A DNA stretch of 64,000 nucleotides from Rhodospirillales bacterium (GTDB taxonomy: Bacteria; Pseudomonadota; Alphaproteobacteria; Rhodospirillales; Casp-alpha2): assembly GCA_017640505.1 (NCBI GenBank), contig JAEPQO010000001.1, positions 760,625 to 824,624 on the forward strand, read 5' to 3'. This document shows, in pieces, positions 38,565 to 48,229 of this stretch; the stretch's first letter is position 1, and each line of letters starts with the position of its first letter. The notes beneath the pieces were generated by a model. It did no database searches, was not told the DNA's origin, and saw nothing but the letters and a program-made list of their open reading frames with translations. Made by a program: the position numbers and the translations under genes.

Positions 38565-40181
38565 ATGACGACCACGTCCGACATCATCGGCAAACGGCTT
38601 CATGACGCCGGTTGCCGTCACGCCTTCGGCATTCCCGGCGGCGAGGTGCTGTCGCTGATGGAAGGGCTCGAAAACGCGGGCATCGACTTTCATCTGGTGA
38701 AACACGAAAACCCGGGCGGGTTCATGGCCGAGGGAACGTACCATGCCTCGGGAGCGCCGGGCATTCTGGTGGCGACCGTCGGCCCGGGTGTCGTCAACGC
38801 CGTCAATGCGGTCGCCAACGCGTGGCAGGACCAGGTGCCGCTGATTTTCCTAACCGGCTGCGTCGACGCCGCCGAGGCCGAGACCTACACCCACCAGGTG
38901 TTCGACCACACGGCCGTTATTCGCCCGATCTCGAAGGCGTCGATGACACTCGCCGATGGTGCTGTCGACGTGATGATCGACAAGGCCGTCGCGATTGCCA
39001 TGCAGGACCCGCCGGGCCCGGTGCATGTGGACGTGCCGATCAATATCGCGGGCAAGGCGGCGAACGTGACCGGGTATCCGGGCCGTGCTGCCCTTTCGAA
39101 AACGTCGCCCGCCGGCGGTCCCGACCTTGACCGCGCACGCGACGCGATTGCGCATGCCGAACGTCCACTGATGATCGGTGGTGTGGACATTCTGCATCAC
39201 GATGCGGCGAACGTGATCGACGAAGCGGTGCATCGGCTCAACATGCCGATCCTGACCAGTTACAAGGCGAAGGGCGTCGTCAGCGAAGACGATCCGCTGT
39301 CGCTGGGCGGTCATGGGCTGTCGCCGAAATCGTTCAAGACCGTCAAGCCGATGATCGACGACGCCGACGTGATCGTGCTGGCCGGGTATGACCCGATCGA
39401 GATGCGGATCGACTGGCGCCATGCCTGGCCGACCGGTGTCACCGGCAAGACGGTGATCGAGGTCGCCGCGCAACCGAATACCCACTATGTGCACCAGGCC
39501 GATATCAGTTTCGTCTGCGACGTGGGCGAGGGGATCAAGGCGCTGACGCAGGGCATCAACGGCAAGGAAACCTGGCCGGGCGGCGCTATCGAAAAAATGC
39601 GCGAGGCGCTTCGCGCCGATTTTCCGCGTGATGAGACATGGGGGCCGGCAGCCGTCATCGATGCAGCACGCAGCGCATTCCCGAAAGATGGTTTCGCCGC
39701 CGTCGATACCGGCGCGCACCGTATCCTGCTAAGCCAGCAATGGGACTGTTACGGACCGCGCACGCTCGCGCAATCGACGGGCCTTTGCACCATGGGGTGC
39801 GCGGTGCCGATTGCGCTCGGCCACAAGATCGCCAATCCGGACACGCCGGTACTCGCGTTCACCGGTGACGGTGGGATGGAGATGATCCTGGGCGAGTTGG
39901 CGACGCTCCGCGACATGAAGTTGCCGGTCGTCATCGTTGTCTTTGTCGATGAGAGTCTGGCCCTGATCGAACTGAAGCAGCGCACCAACAAGCAGGACAA
40001 TCTGGGGGTCGATTTCGGTGGTACCGATTTCGCAAAGCTGGCCGAGGTGATGGGTGGTATCGGCGTGACGGCGACGGACCGCGCCACGCTGCAAGCCGCG
40101 ATCACGGACGGTATGGCCGCCGACACGTTCACCCTGATCGCGTGCCCGATCGGCCGCAAGGCCTACGACGGGCGTTTCTGA
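38565..40181 (+). CDS. thiamine diphosphate-dependent enzyme (acetolactate synthase-like)
   Basis: 538 residues with the three-domain ThDP decarboxylase/synthase fold. The N-terminal catalytic glutamate is in [13 protein letters not shown] near residue 48, and the ThDP-magnesium motif begins [17 protein letters not shown] near residue 440. The motif normally closes with asparagine, but here an aspartate occupies that place ([12 protein letters not shown]), a feature of one ALS-like subgroup. Possible roles are 2-oxoacid decarboxylation, acyloin formation or an oxalyl/2-hydroxyacyl-CoA type lyase given its CoA-linked partners. Start at 38565, 14 bp after the acyl-CoA dehydrogenase stop. Confidence 0.82.
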   Translation: MTTTSDIIGKRLHDAGCRHAFGIPGGEVLSLMEGLENAGIDFHLVKHENPGGFMAEGTYHASGAPGILVATVGPGVVNAVNAVANAWQDQVPLIFLTGCVDAAEAETYTHQVFDHTAVIRPISKASMTLADGAVDVMIDKAVAIAMQDPPGPVHVDVPINIAGKAANVTGYPGRAALSKTSPAGGPDLDRARDAIAHAERPLMIGGVDILHHDAANVIDEAVHRLNMPILTSYKAKGVVSEDDPLSLGGHGLSPKSFKTVKPMIDDADVIVLAGYDPIEMRIDWRHAWPTGVTGKTVIEVAAQPNTHYVHQADISFVCDVGEGIKALTQGINGKETWPGGAIEKMREALRADFPRDETWGPAAVIDAARSAFPKDGFAAVDTGAHRILLSQQWDCYGPRTLAQSTGLCTMGCAVPIALGHKIANPDTPVLAFTGDGGMEMILGELATLRDMKLPVVIVVFVDESLALIELKQRTNKQDNLGVDFGGTDFAKLAEVMGGIGVTATDRATLQAAITDGMAADTFTLIACPIGRKAYDGRF

Positions 40182-40281
40182 CGCACACTCACATTTGCGT
40201 GCGCAGGTCGGAAAAGACTGGAACTCGCCGGTTCCCCGGATTACTTCGATTAAGACGCAACCGGAAACGCCGGAGGAGAAG

Positions 40282-40680
40282 ATGTCGGACAAGGTCAGCA
40301 AATCCGAACAGGAATGGATGGACGAACTGGGCTTTGAGGCCTTCAAGGTGCTGCGCATGAAGGGTACCGAACGTGCAGGCACCAGCCCGCTCAACCATGA
40401 AAAGCGCAACGGCACGTTCGTCTGCGCCGGCTGCGGCGAGCCGCTGTTCGCATCCGAGACCAAGTTCGAATCTGGCACCGGCTGGCCGAGTTTTTACCAG
40501 CCCATCGGCGATGATGCGGTCGGCGAGGAAGTCGACAAGAGCTTCTGGATGACGCGGACCGAAGTCCATTGCGCGAAATGCGACGGTCATCTCGGCCATG
40601 TCTTTCCGGACGGCCCGGCGCCGACCGGCCAGCGTTACTGCATCAATGGTGTGTCGCTGAAGTTCAAACCCGAAGACTAG
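40282..40680 (+). CDS. msrB: methionine-R-sulfoxide reductase
   Basis: 132-residue selenium-free MsrB. Two zinc CxxC pairs are visible (CAGCGEPLF and CAKCDGHLG), with [12 protein letters not shown] between them and the catalytic cysteine in [21 protein letters not shown] precedes the ATG. The stop overlaps the convergent GST stop inside a shared CTAG. It repairs oxidised methionine in the cytosol. Confidence 0.93.
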   Translation: MSDKVSKSEQEWMDELGFEAFKVLRMKGTERAGTSPLNHEKRNGTFVCAGCGEPLFASETKFESGTGWPSFYQPIGDDAVGEEVDKSFWMTRTEVHCAKCDGHLGHVFPDGPAPTGQRYCINGVSLKFKPED

Positions 40681-41285
40681 GCTTCCGTCTCCATCGGGAC
40701 GAATCCCGGCAGGCCCTGCATACGGGCAATCCAGCTTTCGACGTTCGGATAGTCGGCGAGTTTGAAATCGCCTTCTTCCGCGACGTGCGTATACGCGAAC
40801 AGCGCGATGTCGGCGATGGTCGGCGCGCCCGCGACGAACCAGTCGTGCCGTTCCAGGTGGTCGTTCATCAGTTTCAGGGCGGCAAGGCCGTTCGCGTGCT
40901 TGCCGGGGATCATCGCCTTCTGCGCCGCGTCCAGTTCCGGCATGTGATTCCAGAACCTGAGCGTCGCGATGTTCGGTTCGTGCGAATACTGTTCCCAGAA
41001 CATCCAATGCAGGACCTGAGCGTGGTGCAGCCGGTCCGAAGGCAGCCACGACGAACCGGCCGCCAGATAATGCAGAATGGCGTTCGATTCCGGCAGCACG
41101 GTCCCGTCTTCGAGAATCAGAACGGGAATTTTTCCGTTGCGGCTGATCGCCAGGAATTCCGGTGTCCGGGTTTCCGATTTGAGAACGCTGACGGTCCTGT
41201 ATTCATAGGGCGTATCGAGAAACGCCAGCAACAGGCGGATCTTGTATCCGTTTCCCGAGATGGGGTCGTCCAGAAGGGTGAGCAT
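40677..41285 (-). CDS. glutathione S-transferase family protein
   Basis: 202 residues. Thioredoxin-like N-terminal domain ([22 protein letters not shown], then [24 protein letters not shown] with the cis-proline and the glutathione carboxylate contact ES), and a helical C-terminal domain with [26 protein letters not shown] precedes the ATG at 41285; the TTG just before it is not needed. Substrate unknown. Confidence 0.88.
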   Translation of the reverse strand: MLTLLDDPISGNGYKIRLLLAFLDTPYEYRTVSVLKSETRTPEFLAISRNGKIPVLILEDGTVLPESNAILHYLAAGSSWLPSDRLHHAQVLHWMFWEQYSHEPNIATLRFWNHMPELDAAQKAMIPGKHANGLAALKLMNDHLERHDWFVAGAPTIADIALFAYTHVAEEGDFKLADYPNVESWIARMQGLPGFVPMETEA

Positions 41286-41402
41286 CAACTTCTCCTTGCC
41301 GCCCGGCGCACGCTTGCCAATATCCTTTGATAAGCCGAAAGCGCATCCGGCTCAAAGCAGCTTTGGTAATGCGAAGCGCAGAAACACTAATGGAGGGGAT
41401 CA

Positions 41403-42158
41403 ATGGGAGAACAATCGAAAATCGCTATCGTGACAGGGGCGGGATCAGGTGTCGGCCGTGCCACGACCAAAGCGCTGATCGATGACGGCTGGACGGTTGC
41501 GTTGGCCGGCCGCCGTGCCGACGCGCTGGACGAAACGATCTCGATGTGTTCCGCCCCGGACCGGGCACTCTGTGTGCCGACGGATGTCACTGACCCGGAA
41601 CAGGTGGACGCTTTGTTCAAAAGTGTGACCGATACGTACGGGCGCCTCGATCTGCTGTTTAATAATGCGGGCGCAAATGCCCCCGGCATCTTGCTGGAAG
41701 ATCTGTCGTTCGAGCAGTGGAAGACGGTGGTCGACGTCAACCTCACAGGGTCGTTCCTTTGTCTGCAGGCGGCGTTCCGTGTCATGAAGGATCAGGATCC
41801 GCAGGGGGGCCGTATCATCAATAACGGTTCGATCTCGGCGCATGCGCCAAGGCCCGATTCGATTCCCTACACCGCGACCAAGCACGCGGTTTCGGGTCTG
41901 ACCAAGACGGCATCTCTGGATGGGCGCAAGTACAACATTGCGGTTTGCCAGCTCGACATCGGCAATGCGCAATCCGAAATGGCCAACCGCATGGCCAAGG
42001 GCGTCAAACAGGCGAACGGCGAAATTAAACCCGAGCCGATGATGGACGTGAACGATGTCGGCCGTGCCGTGGTGCATATGGCGAGCTATCCGCCGGAGAC
42101 GAATGTGTTCTCGATGACGATCATGGCGACACAGATGCCGTTCACGGGGCGCGGTTGA
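41403..42158 (+). CDS. short-chain dehydrogenase/reductase
   Basis: 251-residue classical SDR. Cofactor motif [15 protein letters not shown] at the N-terminus, LFNNAGAN (NNAG) near residue 88, catalytic serine in [14 protein letters not shown], and the YTATKHAV (YxxxK) pair near residue 156. The Arg-rich segment after the second strand (LAGRRADAL) suggests NADP preference. A single gene between the GST and the ABC transporter cluster, divergent from the GST. Confidence 0.9.
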   Translation: MGEQSKIAIVTGAGSGVGRATTKALIDDGWTVALAGRRADALDETISMCSAPDRALCVPTDVTDPEQVDALFKSVTDTYGRLDLLFNNAGANAPGILLEDLSFEQWKTVVDVNLTGSFLCLQAAFRVMKDQDPQGGRIINNGSISAHAPRPDSIPYTATKHAVSGLTKTASLDGRKYNIAVCQLDIGNAQSEMANRMAKGVKQANGEIKPEPMMDVNDVGRAVVHMASYPPETNVFSMTIMATQMPFTGRG

Positions 42159-42394
42159 TTTTGTGCCGGAACGACACTTTCCGAGACACCTAGTACAAGT
42201 TTATGCCGAAAAGCCGGGATAAACGGGCGCTGGCATTCGCGGCATGAAGGCCGCATCGACTTGCCACGGACGATAACATTGATACAATCCTGCGACTGAG
42301 TAGCCTTCCCAACACAATAAAAAAAGGGAAGGCGGATGAGAATCCAAGTCGGGCATATGCCCGCGCAACACTGAAGTCTGGGAGGACTCACACA

Positions 42395-43636
42395 ATGAAA
42401 GCACGTCTTACGACGGCAGTATTGGCTTCGGCCTTTGCCCTTGGCGTTACGCTGGCGGCGCCGGCAAACGCTAAAGTCGAGGGAGATACCATCATCCTCG
42501 GCTCCGCCATTTCGTTCACAGGGAAGTATTCGACCAACGGTATCCACGCCAAGAACGGCTACGAACTCGGCGTGAAGAAGATCAACGAAGCCGGCGGTGT
42601 CACCGTGGGCGGCAAGAAGTACAAGCTCAAAGTCCAGTACTACGATGATGAGTCGACGCCGCTGCGTACCGCACAGCTGCTTGAGCGCCTCGTCAACCAG
42701 GACGGCGTGAAATACTTCCTTGGCCCGTACTCGTCGGCCACCACGAAGGCCGCCGCGCCGATTATGGAAAAGTATAAAGTGCCCATGGTCGAAGCCGAAG
42801 GCGCATCGCGTTCGCTGTTCAACAAAGGCTACAAGTACCTTTTCGCGGTGCTCTCGACCTCCGAACAGTATCTGGCGAGTTCCATTGAGCTGGCCGCTGA
42901 AATCGCCGAGAAGAACGGTAAGAAGGCCAGCGATGTAAAGATCGCGATGGCATTCGAAAACGATCCGTTCTCGCTCGATGTCCGTGCCGGTGTTCTTGAA
43001 GACGCCAAAAAGTACGGCATGCAGGTCATCATCGATGACAAGATGCCGCGCGACCTGAACGACATTTCCGCGACGCTGACCAAGGTCAAGGCGCTGAAAC
43101 CCGACCTGCTGGTGCTGTCCGGTCACTCCAAGGGTGCCGCGACCGCTGCCCGTCAGATCAAGGAACTGCAGATCGACACGCCGATGATCGCCATGACGCA
43201 CTGCGAAGCAGCGAAAATCACGTCGAAGTTCGGTGAAGCCACTAACGACATTCTCTGCCCGACGCAGTGGGCCGAGACGCTGAGCTACAAGGACGATCTG
43301 TTCGGCACCGCCGCGGATTACGACAAGCTCTTCAAGGCAACCTACGAAGGTTACAAGAACGTCCCGTACCAGTCCGCGCAGGCTACTGCCGCGGTGCAGG
43401 TCTGGGCCGATGCCTTCGAACGTGCCAACAGCTTCGATGTTGAGAAGGTCCGCGACGCCATTGCGGCGACCGACATGCAGACCTTCTACGGTGGGATCAA
43501 GTTCTCGGAAGCCGGTAACAACGTCGCCAAGCCGATGGTTCTGCGTCAGATCCAGAATGGCGCGTACAACGTTGTTGCACCGTCCAAGTGGGCGTCGCAC
43601 CCGGTGAACTGGCCGCGTAAGGCACCGACGAACTAA
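42395..43636 (+). CDS. branched-chain amino acid type ABC transporter, substrate-binding protein
   Basis: 413-residue periplasmic binding protein. The signal peptide ends at about residue 27 (APANA). The mature part is the leucine-binding fold: IILGSAISFTGKYSTNGIHAKNGYELGVKKINEAGG, then KLKVQYYDDESTPLRTAQLLERLV and FLGPYSSATTKAAAPIMEKY. It begins a five-gene cluster with two permeases and two ATPases. Aromatic acids, amino acids or amides are all possible ligands in this family. A 10-bp stem between this gene and the first permease may let it be made in excess. Confidence 0.9.
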   Translation: MKARLTTAVLASAFALGVTLAAPANAKVEGDTIILGSAISFTGKYSTNGIHAKNGYELGVKKINEAGGVTVGGKKYKLKVQYYDDESTPLRTAQLLERLVNQDGVKYFLGPYSSATTKAAAPIMEKYKVPMVEAEGASRSLFNKGYKYLFAVLSTSEQYLASSIELAAEIAEKNGKKASDVKIAMAFENDPFSLDVRAGVLEDAKKYGMQVIIDDKMPRDLNDISATLTKVKALKPDLLVLSGHSKGAATAARQIKELQIDTPMIAMTHCEAAKITSKFGEATNDILCPTQWAETLSYKDDLFGTAADYDKLFKATYEGYKNVPYQSAQATAAVQVWADAFERANSFDVEKVRDAIAATDMQTFYGGIKFSEAGNNVAKPMVLRQIQNGAYNVVAPSKWASHPVNWPRKAPTN

Positions 43637-43662
43637 TCGTCGTTGGTCGAAAGTTCGGGAAA

Positions 43663-43687
43663 CCCGCTCCGGTCAAGCCGGAGCGGG
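43663..43687 (+). promoter_or_regulatory. strong intercistronic hairpin after binding-protein gene
   Basis: CCCGCTCCGG, 5-base loop, CCGGAGCGGG: a perfect 10-bp GC stem 27 bp after the binding-protein stop and 67 bp before the permease start. The weak T content after it suggests partial termination or 3' end protection, giving more binding protein than membrane subunits. Confidence 0.7.
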
Positions 43688-43753
43688 CATTCCTGATTTA
43701 TTTTCAGCCGAGCCGATTCTTTAAAGAATAAATCAACAAGGGGAGAGGTCGCC

Positions 43754-44653
43754 GTGTGGGACAACATCATGGTGCTGGTCGCGGCACCGGTATTTAACGT
43801 ACAGCTGTTATTGGACGGTCTGTTTATCGGTGCGACGTTTGCGCTCGCCGCGTACGGGCTTGCGCTCGTCTGGGGCGTGATGAACGTCAAGAACCTGGCG
43901 CAGGGCGACTTCGTCATCATGGGCGGGTACATCGCCTGGTGGCTGGGCACGCAGGGCATTCACCCGCTGTGGGGCCTGCCGATCGCCATTGTCGTGATGT
44001 TTGCGTTCGGATGGGGTATCTACGTCACCATCATCAGGCGCGTCATTGACAAGGACCTCTTTACATCGCTGCTGGCAACCTTCGGCTTGGCGATCGTCAT
44101 CGCCCAGTTGCTCAACCTGATGTTCGGTCCCGAAGTTCAGACTGCCGAGAGCGATTTCGCCATCCGGCAGATCCTCGGCGTCGTTACCGTCGCTGAAATC
44201 AAGGTTCTCGCATTCGTGCTTTGCGGCATCCTCGCCCTTGCGGTGGTGATCTTCATGAAGAAGAGCCGCATGGGGCAGGCGATCCGTGCGACCGCCCAGG
44301 ATCCGCGTGCGGCGCGCGTCATGGGGATCGACACCGACAAGGTCTACGCGTTTACGTTCTCGCTGAATGCTGCGATCTGTGGCGCGGCAGGGGCCCTTAT
44401 CTCGATGATCTGGGTAATCCAGCCGTTCTACGGCATTTCGTATTCGATCCGTTCGTTCGTGATCGTGACGGCTGCCGGCTTCGGCAATCTGCCGGGCGTC
44501 ATCATGGCGGGCCTCGGCCTCGGCGTGATGGAAAATTACAGCGGCTTCGTGCTCGGTGCGGAATTCCAGCAGGCGACGGTCGTCGGTCTGCTTCTTCTGG
44601 TGCTGATCTGGCGTCAGGTTCAACAGCGCAAGTTGCGCCAAGTGGTCAGCTAA
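43754..44653 (+). CDS. branched-chain amino acid type ABC permease (LivH)
   Basis: 299 residues, eight or so membrane segments. Starts at GTG after AGGGGAG. Family segments: LLDGLFIGATFALAAYGLALVWGVMNVKNLAQGDFVIMGGY and IRATAQDPRAARVMGIDTDKVYAFTF (the EAA-like loop that contacts the ATPase). It pairs with the LivM-type gene 15 bp downstream in the membrane complex. Confidence 0.92.
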   Translation: MWDNIMVLVAAPVFNVQLLLDGLFIGATFALAAYGLALVWGVMNVKNLAQGDFVIMGGYIAWWLGTQGIHPLWGLPIAIVVMFAFGWGIYVTIIRRVIDKDLFTSLLATFGLAIVIAQLLNLMFGPEVQTAESDFAIRQILGVVTVAEIKVLAFVLCGILALAVVIFMKKSRMGQAIRATAQDPRAARVMGIDTDKVYAFTFSLNAAICGAAGALISMIWVIQPFYGISYSIRSFVIVTAAGFGNLPGVIMAGLGLGVMENYSGFVLGAEFQQATVVGLLLLVLIWRQVQQRKLRQVVS

Positions 44654-44668
44654 GGGACGCATAAAACA

Positions 44669-45703
44669 ATGAATAAAAATTTCAGTTTCAAGCTGCACTT
44701 CCCGATTCTCGTATTCGGGATTGCAGCACCGTTCCTGTTTCCGGGACTCCAACTGCAGATCGCAACGCTGTGGGTGATGGTGCTGTTCGCGCTTACGTGG
44801 GACATCATGGGCGGGCAGATGGGTTACAACTCGCTCGGCAACATCATGTTCTTCGGGATCGGCATGTATACATCCGTGCTGTTCCAGGTCGGACAGTTCG
44901 CTGAAATCGGTGCCTATACGGCCGCGCACGGGGGTGACGACTTCACCTTCACCAATGCGCAGTATTATCAGGGCCTTGTGATCGGTATCATCATGTCGGG
45001 CGTTGTCGCTGCGATCGCGGCGGCAGCCCTCGGCTGGACGGTGTTCGGTCTGCGCGGACCGTACTTCGCCATCGGGACGCTCGGCATGGCCATCGCCGCC
45101 GGCGAACTGATGGGCACATGGGAATGGGTCGGTGCCGGCAGCGGCATTTCCGTGCCCGTCTTCCCGGGAAGCGCGGAAGCAAGATCGCTGCTCTTCTATT
45201 TCCTCTGTTTCGGGGCGGCGGTTCTGACGTTCGTCGTGCTCCAGTGGGTGTACAAGACGCGCTTTGGTCTGGCCGTCAACGCGATCCGCGATGACGAGGA
45301 AAAGGCCGAGGCGATGGGCATTCACACGGTGCGCTACAAGACCGTGGCGTGGGCCATTTCGGCGTTCTTCGTCGGCATCTCGGGCGCATTGTTCGGCAAT
45401 ATCACCGGGATTATCGAGCCGCTGGAAGTTGCCTTCCCGACCGTTACCTTCGGCATCTTCATGGTTGCCATGACGCTGCTCGGCGGTAAAGGGACGCTCT
45501 GGGGACCGGTGCTCGGCGCCGTTCTTTTCCACACGCTCAAAGAGGTCACCTGGACATACTTCCTGGGTTGGCAGTGGGTTGCGCTCGGCGTGCTTATCAT
45601 CATCAACGTGGTGTTCTTCCAACAGGGCATCATGGGCTGGCTGATGGAGAAGTTCCCCGAGAAGTTCGGTATTGTCGTTGAAAATAAAGAGGCCACGCGA
45701 TGA
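44669..45703 (+). CDS. branched-chain amino acid type ABC permease (LivM)
   Basis: 344 residues with about nine membrane segments. Marks: GYNSLGNIMFFGIGMYTS near residue 52, GLRGPYFAIGTLGMAIAAGELMG, and the cytosolic loop FGLAVNAIRDDEEKAEAMGIHTVRYKTVAWAISA that docks the ATPase. The stop overlaps the LivG-type start by four bases (ATGA), so expression is coupled. Confidence 0.92.
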   Translation: MNKNFSFKLHFPILVFGIAAPFLFPGLQLQIATLWVMVLFALTWDIMGGQMGYNSLGNIMFFGIGMYTSVLFQVGQFAEIGAYTAAHGGDDFTFTNAQYYQGLVIGIIMSGVVAAIAAAALGWTVFGLRGPYFAIGTLGMAIAAGELMGTWEWVGAGSGISVPVFPGSAEARSLLFYFLCFGAAVLTFVVLQWVYKTRFGLAVNAIRDDEEKAEAMGIHTVRYKTVAWAISAFFVGISGALFGNITGIIEPLEVAFPTVTFGIFMVAMTLLGGKGTLWGPVLGAVLFHTLKEVTWTYFLGWQWVALGVLIIINVVFFQQGIMGWLMEKFPEKFGIVVENKEATR

Positions 45704-46449
45704 CCAATTATGTAATCGAGGTCGAAGGCGTTTCCAAATCCTTCGGCGGCGTGGTCGCCAACAAGGGCATTTCGATGAAGGTGCCCGACGGCAAGATCAC
45801 CGGTCTGATCGGCCCCAACGGGTCGGGCAAGACGACACTGTTCAATTCCATCGTCGGGTATCATCCGATCGACGAGGGGTCGATCAAGTTCAAGGGTGAG
45901 GAAATTTCCAAGTACCGGGTGCCGCAGATCGCGCGTCTCGGCCTGCTTCGGACATTCCAGCAGACCCGCATCTATTCGAACATGAACTGTATCGAAAACA
46001 TGCTGATTTCGATACCGCACCGAAAGATGAAGTTTGTCGATATGTTCGGCGAGCGCGAAGCCAAGGAAACGATGGAAGAAGTCGATCGTCTGCTTGATTT
46101 CGTGGGGCTCTACGAAAAACGCAAACTGCGTTCCGGCGACCTGTCGTTCGGACAGCAGAAGCTGCTCGAATTCGCAATGGCATTGATGAACAAGCCGGAA
46201 GTGTTGTTGCTGGACGAGCCGACGGCCGGGATCAACCCGACGCTGATCAACGGCCTGATCGACCGGCTTCGCCGGGCCAACGAGGAATTCGGGATTACCC
46301 TGTTCGTGATCGAGCACAACATGCGCGTCATCATGAACATGGCCGAGAACATCTACTGCCTCGCACACGGCGAAATGCTGGCGCACGGCAACCCTGAAGA
46401 AATCCAGAATGACCAGAGCGTCATCGACGCCTACCTGGGAGCGCACTAA
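45700..46449 (+). CDS. ABC transporter ATP-binding protein (LivG)
   Basis: 249-residue ATPase. Walker A GPNGSGKTT near residue 38, Q-loop LLRTFQQTRIYSNM, signature LSFGQQKLLEFA, Walker B VLLLDEPTAGINP and switch histidine IEHNMRV, all intact. Overlaps the LivM gene at its start and the LivF gene by one base at its end. It energises uptake with the LivF protein. Confidence 0.93.
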   Translation: MTNYVIEVEGVSKSFGGVVANKGISMKVPDGKITGLIGPNGSGKTTLFNSIVGYHPIDEGSIKFKGEEISKYRVPQIARLGLLRTFQQTRIYSNMNCIENMLISIPHRKMKFVDMFGEREAKETMEEVDRLLDFVGLYEKRKLRSGDLSFGQQKLLEFAMALMNKPEVLLLDEPTAGINPTLINGLIDRLRRANEEFGITLFVIEHNMRVIMNMAENIYCLAHGEMLAHGNPEEIQNDQSVIDAYLGAH

Positions 46450-47345
46450 TGGCTGAAGAACAACAGGAAACCAACGAGGAGCGGGCCAAGCGCAAGGCGT
46501 CCGGCTACCACATGGGAGCCGTCGATTCGGTTATCTCCGTCGAACAGGTGGTGGCGCAGACAAAGGCCATCGCCGAGGACGTGCCGATCGAAAAGCTGGC
46601 GGCCCTTTCGAACAACGATCCGTTCGTCGAGATCAGGGACCTCAAGGCCGGCTACGGCAAGATGCAAATTTTGCACGATCTCAATCTTCAGGTTGCCCAA
46701 GGGCAGTCGCTGTGTCTGATTGGGCCGAACGGCGCCGGCAAGTCGACGATCCTGCATTCGATTTACGGGTTCACCAACATCTTCTCGGGCTCGATCGAGG
46801 TCGGTCCTGCGGGCAAGCGCCAGAACGTCACCAAACTGTCGCCGAACCAGAAGCTCATGAAGGCCGGTATTGCCTACATCCTTCAGGACAAGTCGATCTT
46901 CCCGGACATGACCGTCGAAGAGAACCTGTGGATGGGCGGCTTCCTTATGGATACGCCGGCCATGGCCAAGGAAGCGGCCGAGCGGGTGTTCGCGAAATAC
47001 GACCGTCTTGCACAGCGCCGTACCCATAAGGCCAAGGTGCTGTCGGGCGGGGAACGTCGCCTTCTGGAAATTTCGCGCGCCCTTGTCATGGATCCGGACG
47101 TGTTGCTGGTCGACGAACCGTCGATCGGTCTTGAGCCGCGCTTCATTGACATGGTGTTCGAAATTCTCGATGACCTGCAGCATGGCGAGGGCAAGACCAT
47201 CATCATGGTCGAGCAGAACGCCAAGAAGGGCCTGGAGTTCGCCGATATCGGCTACGTGCTGGTGTCGGGTGAACTGGCCATTGCCGGTCCGGGTGACGAA
47301 CTTCTGGAAAATCCGGAAGTGGGACGCCTGTTCCTCGGCGGCTGA
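46449..47345 (+). CDS. ABC transporter ATP-binding protein (LivF) with N-terminal extension
   Basis: 298 residues. The ATPase domain begins only at about residue 58 (FVEIRDLKAGYGKMQILHDLNL); the 57 residues before it are charged and have no match to the usual LivF start. Walker A GPNGAGKST, signature LSGGERRLLEISRAL, Walker B VLLVDEPSIGLEP and VEQNAKKG follow in order. The ATG sits inside the LivG stop (TAATG). The extension could regulate the ATPase or bind the partner; its role is unknown. Confidence 0.9.
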   Translation: MAEEQQETNEERAKRKASGYHMGAVDSVISVEQVVAQTKAIAEDVPIEKLAALSNNDPFVEIRDLKAGYGKMQILHDLNLQVAQGQSLCLIGPNGAGKSTILHSIYGFTNIFSGSIEVGPAGKRQNVTKLSPNQKLMKAGIAYILQDKSIFPDMTVEENLWMGGFLMDTPAMAKEAAERVFAKYDRLAQRRTHKAKVLSGGERRLLEISRALVMDPDVLLVDEPSIGLEPRFIDMVFEILDDLQHGEGKTIIMVEQNAKKGLEFADIGYVLVSGELAIAGPGDELLENPEVGRLFLGG

Positions 47346-47370
47346 GGTTTCACGACCTTTCGAAGGGATG

Positions 47371-47404
47371 CGCCCGGCTCGGAGAGGCCGGGCGTTTTCC
47401 TTTT
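47371..47404 (+). terminator. rho-independent terminator of the ABC cluster
   Basis: CGCCCGGC, 8-base loop, GCCGGGCG followed by TTTTCCTTTT. It lies 26 bp after the LivF stop. Confidence 0.85.
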
Positions 47405-47484
47405 GAGCGGCATGACCATCCAGTCCCATACCCGACGAAGCAATCGGTAAAAAGCGCGCGAGCGCATTACCCGGCCGCGGCGTA

Positions 47485-47512
47485 CCCCGGCACAAATCAG
47501 CTCGTGCCGGGG
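47485..47512. repeat. 9-bp hairpin near convergent gene end
   Basis: CCCCGGCAC, 10-base loop, GTGCCGGGG, just beyond the stop of the duplicated YdhR-like gene at 47526. Neither strand has a clear T-run, so it is a stem of uncertain role, perhaps a 3' end stabiliser. Confidence 0.5.
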
Positions 47513-47525
47513 TGTTGGAAATCGG

Positions 47526-48158
47526 TCATGCATAGTAGGGCGAGCCCATGTCGCGGCTCGCGGCTTCGGTCACCGGGGCCTCGAATATCCGGGTGGTGAA
47601 CGCCGTGTCCAGCGCGGCGGCCGTCTTTGGGAACGTCTCAAGGGCAAACTGTTTCGCATTGTCGAGCGTATCGAACACGTCGAAGCCGCCCAGCGTCTCC
47701 GTCCCGATGCCGCTCAACCACGTTTTGGCAAGCAGGCCCGGCACCTGTTTCAGGGCAGTGTTGCGATCCTGCCAGGGGAACGTAGCGAAGGATTTGGAAA
47801 CCTGGACTTCGGTGTAGACATAGGCGCCCGGTGGTGACGCGGGGCGGCCGCCGAAATGCGGCGACGCAAGGTCGCGGCTGGCGTCCTCGACGATGCAGGC
47901 ATCGAACAGCCGCGTCAGTTGCGGCGCGCCGAACGCCGCCGCCTCACCCGGGAAGTAACCCGTAACGAAGGCACGGGCATCGGTTTCGGTCTTGAAAGCA
48001 TAGAAACCGCCAAGCGAATTGGTGCCGTAGCCGGACAGCCAGGTCTTCGAGAGGAATCCAGGCTGGGCCTTGATCGCCGTGTTGATGTCCGCCCACGGCG
48101 CCTGATCGAAAGGCACCGAGATCTGCAGTTCGGTATAGACGAAAGTTTCGGGTGTCAT
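47526..48158 (-). CDS. tandem-duplicated YdhR/ABM-like domain protein
   Basis: 210 residues made of two similar halves of about 100 residues. Each has the pattern YTE-L/V-Q-(I/V)-S-x-x-F-x-x-x-P-W-x-D-x-N-T-A, then PG-(F/L)-L-(S/A)-KTWLSG-(Y/I)-GT-(N/E)-(S/T)-LGGF, and ends with the (V/A)-ED/TEA-ASRD motif (EDASRDLASPHF, TEAASRDMGSPYY). This is the ferredoxin-like fold of YdhR/ABM monooxygenase-like proteins, normally a single-domain dimer; here the dimer is fused. No flavin motif is seen. Divergent from the HxlR gene, whose target it probably is. GGAGG precedes the ATG. Confidence 0.75.
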   Translation of the reverse strand: MTPETFVYTELQISVPFDQAPWADINTAIKAQPGFLSKTWLSGYGTNSLGGFYAFKTETDARAFVTGYFPGEAAAFGAPQLTRLFDACIVEDASRDLASPHFGGRPASPPGAYVYTEVQVSKSFATFPWQDRNTALKQVPGLLAKTWLSGIGTETLGGFDVFDTLDNAKQFALETFPKTAAALDTAFTTRIFEAPVTEAASRDMGSPYYA

Positions 48159-48169
48159 GCATCCTCCAT

Positions 48170-48190
48170 TCACTTGTGAAACGCAAGTGA
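48170..48190. promoter_or_regulatory. inverted repeat operator candidate for HxlR
   Basis: TCACTTG, 7 bases, CAAGTGA: perfect 7-bp arms, 12 bp upstream of the duplicated-domain gene start and 56 bp upstream of the HxlR start. The right arm lies in AAACGCAAGTGAAAT, repeated as AAACGCAAGTAAAT at 48216. Confidence 0.65.
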
Positions 48191-48215
48191 AATGGTATAT
48201 GCTAATTAAATTGCA

Positions 48216-48229
48216 AAACGCAAGTAAAT
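48216..48229. promoter_or_regulatory. second HxlR half-site (direct repeat)
   Basis: AAACGCAAGTAAAT repeats, with one base change, the box at 48179-48193; the spacing between the CAAGT cores is 37 bp. A reverse ACTTG at 48240-48244 completes an everted pair close to the HxlR start. Confidence 0.5.

Noticed and set aside
42086-43600. 504-codon minus-strand frame opposite the binding-protein gene
   Set aside because: Shadow of a gene with a signal peptide and a clear fold on the plus strand.
43808-45622. 604-codon open frame on the minus strand opposite the two permease genes
   Set aside because: It is the complement of two clear LivH/LivM genes. Its protein is rich in D, E, R and H, with no fold pattern, as expected for an antisense frame in high-GC DNA.
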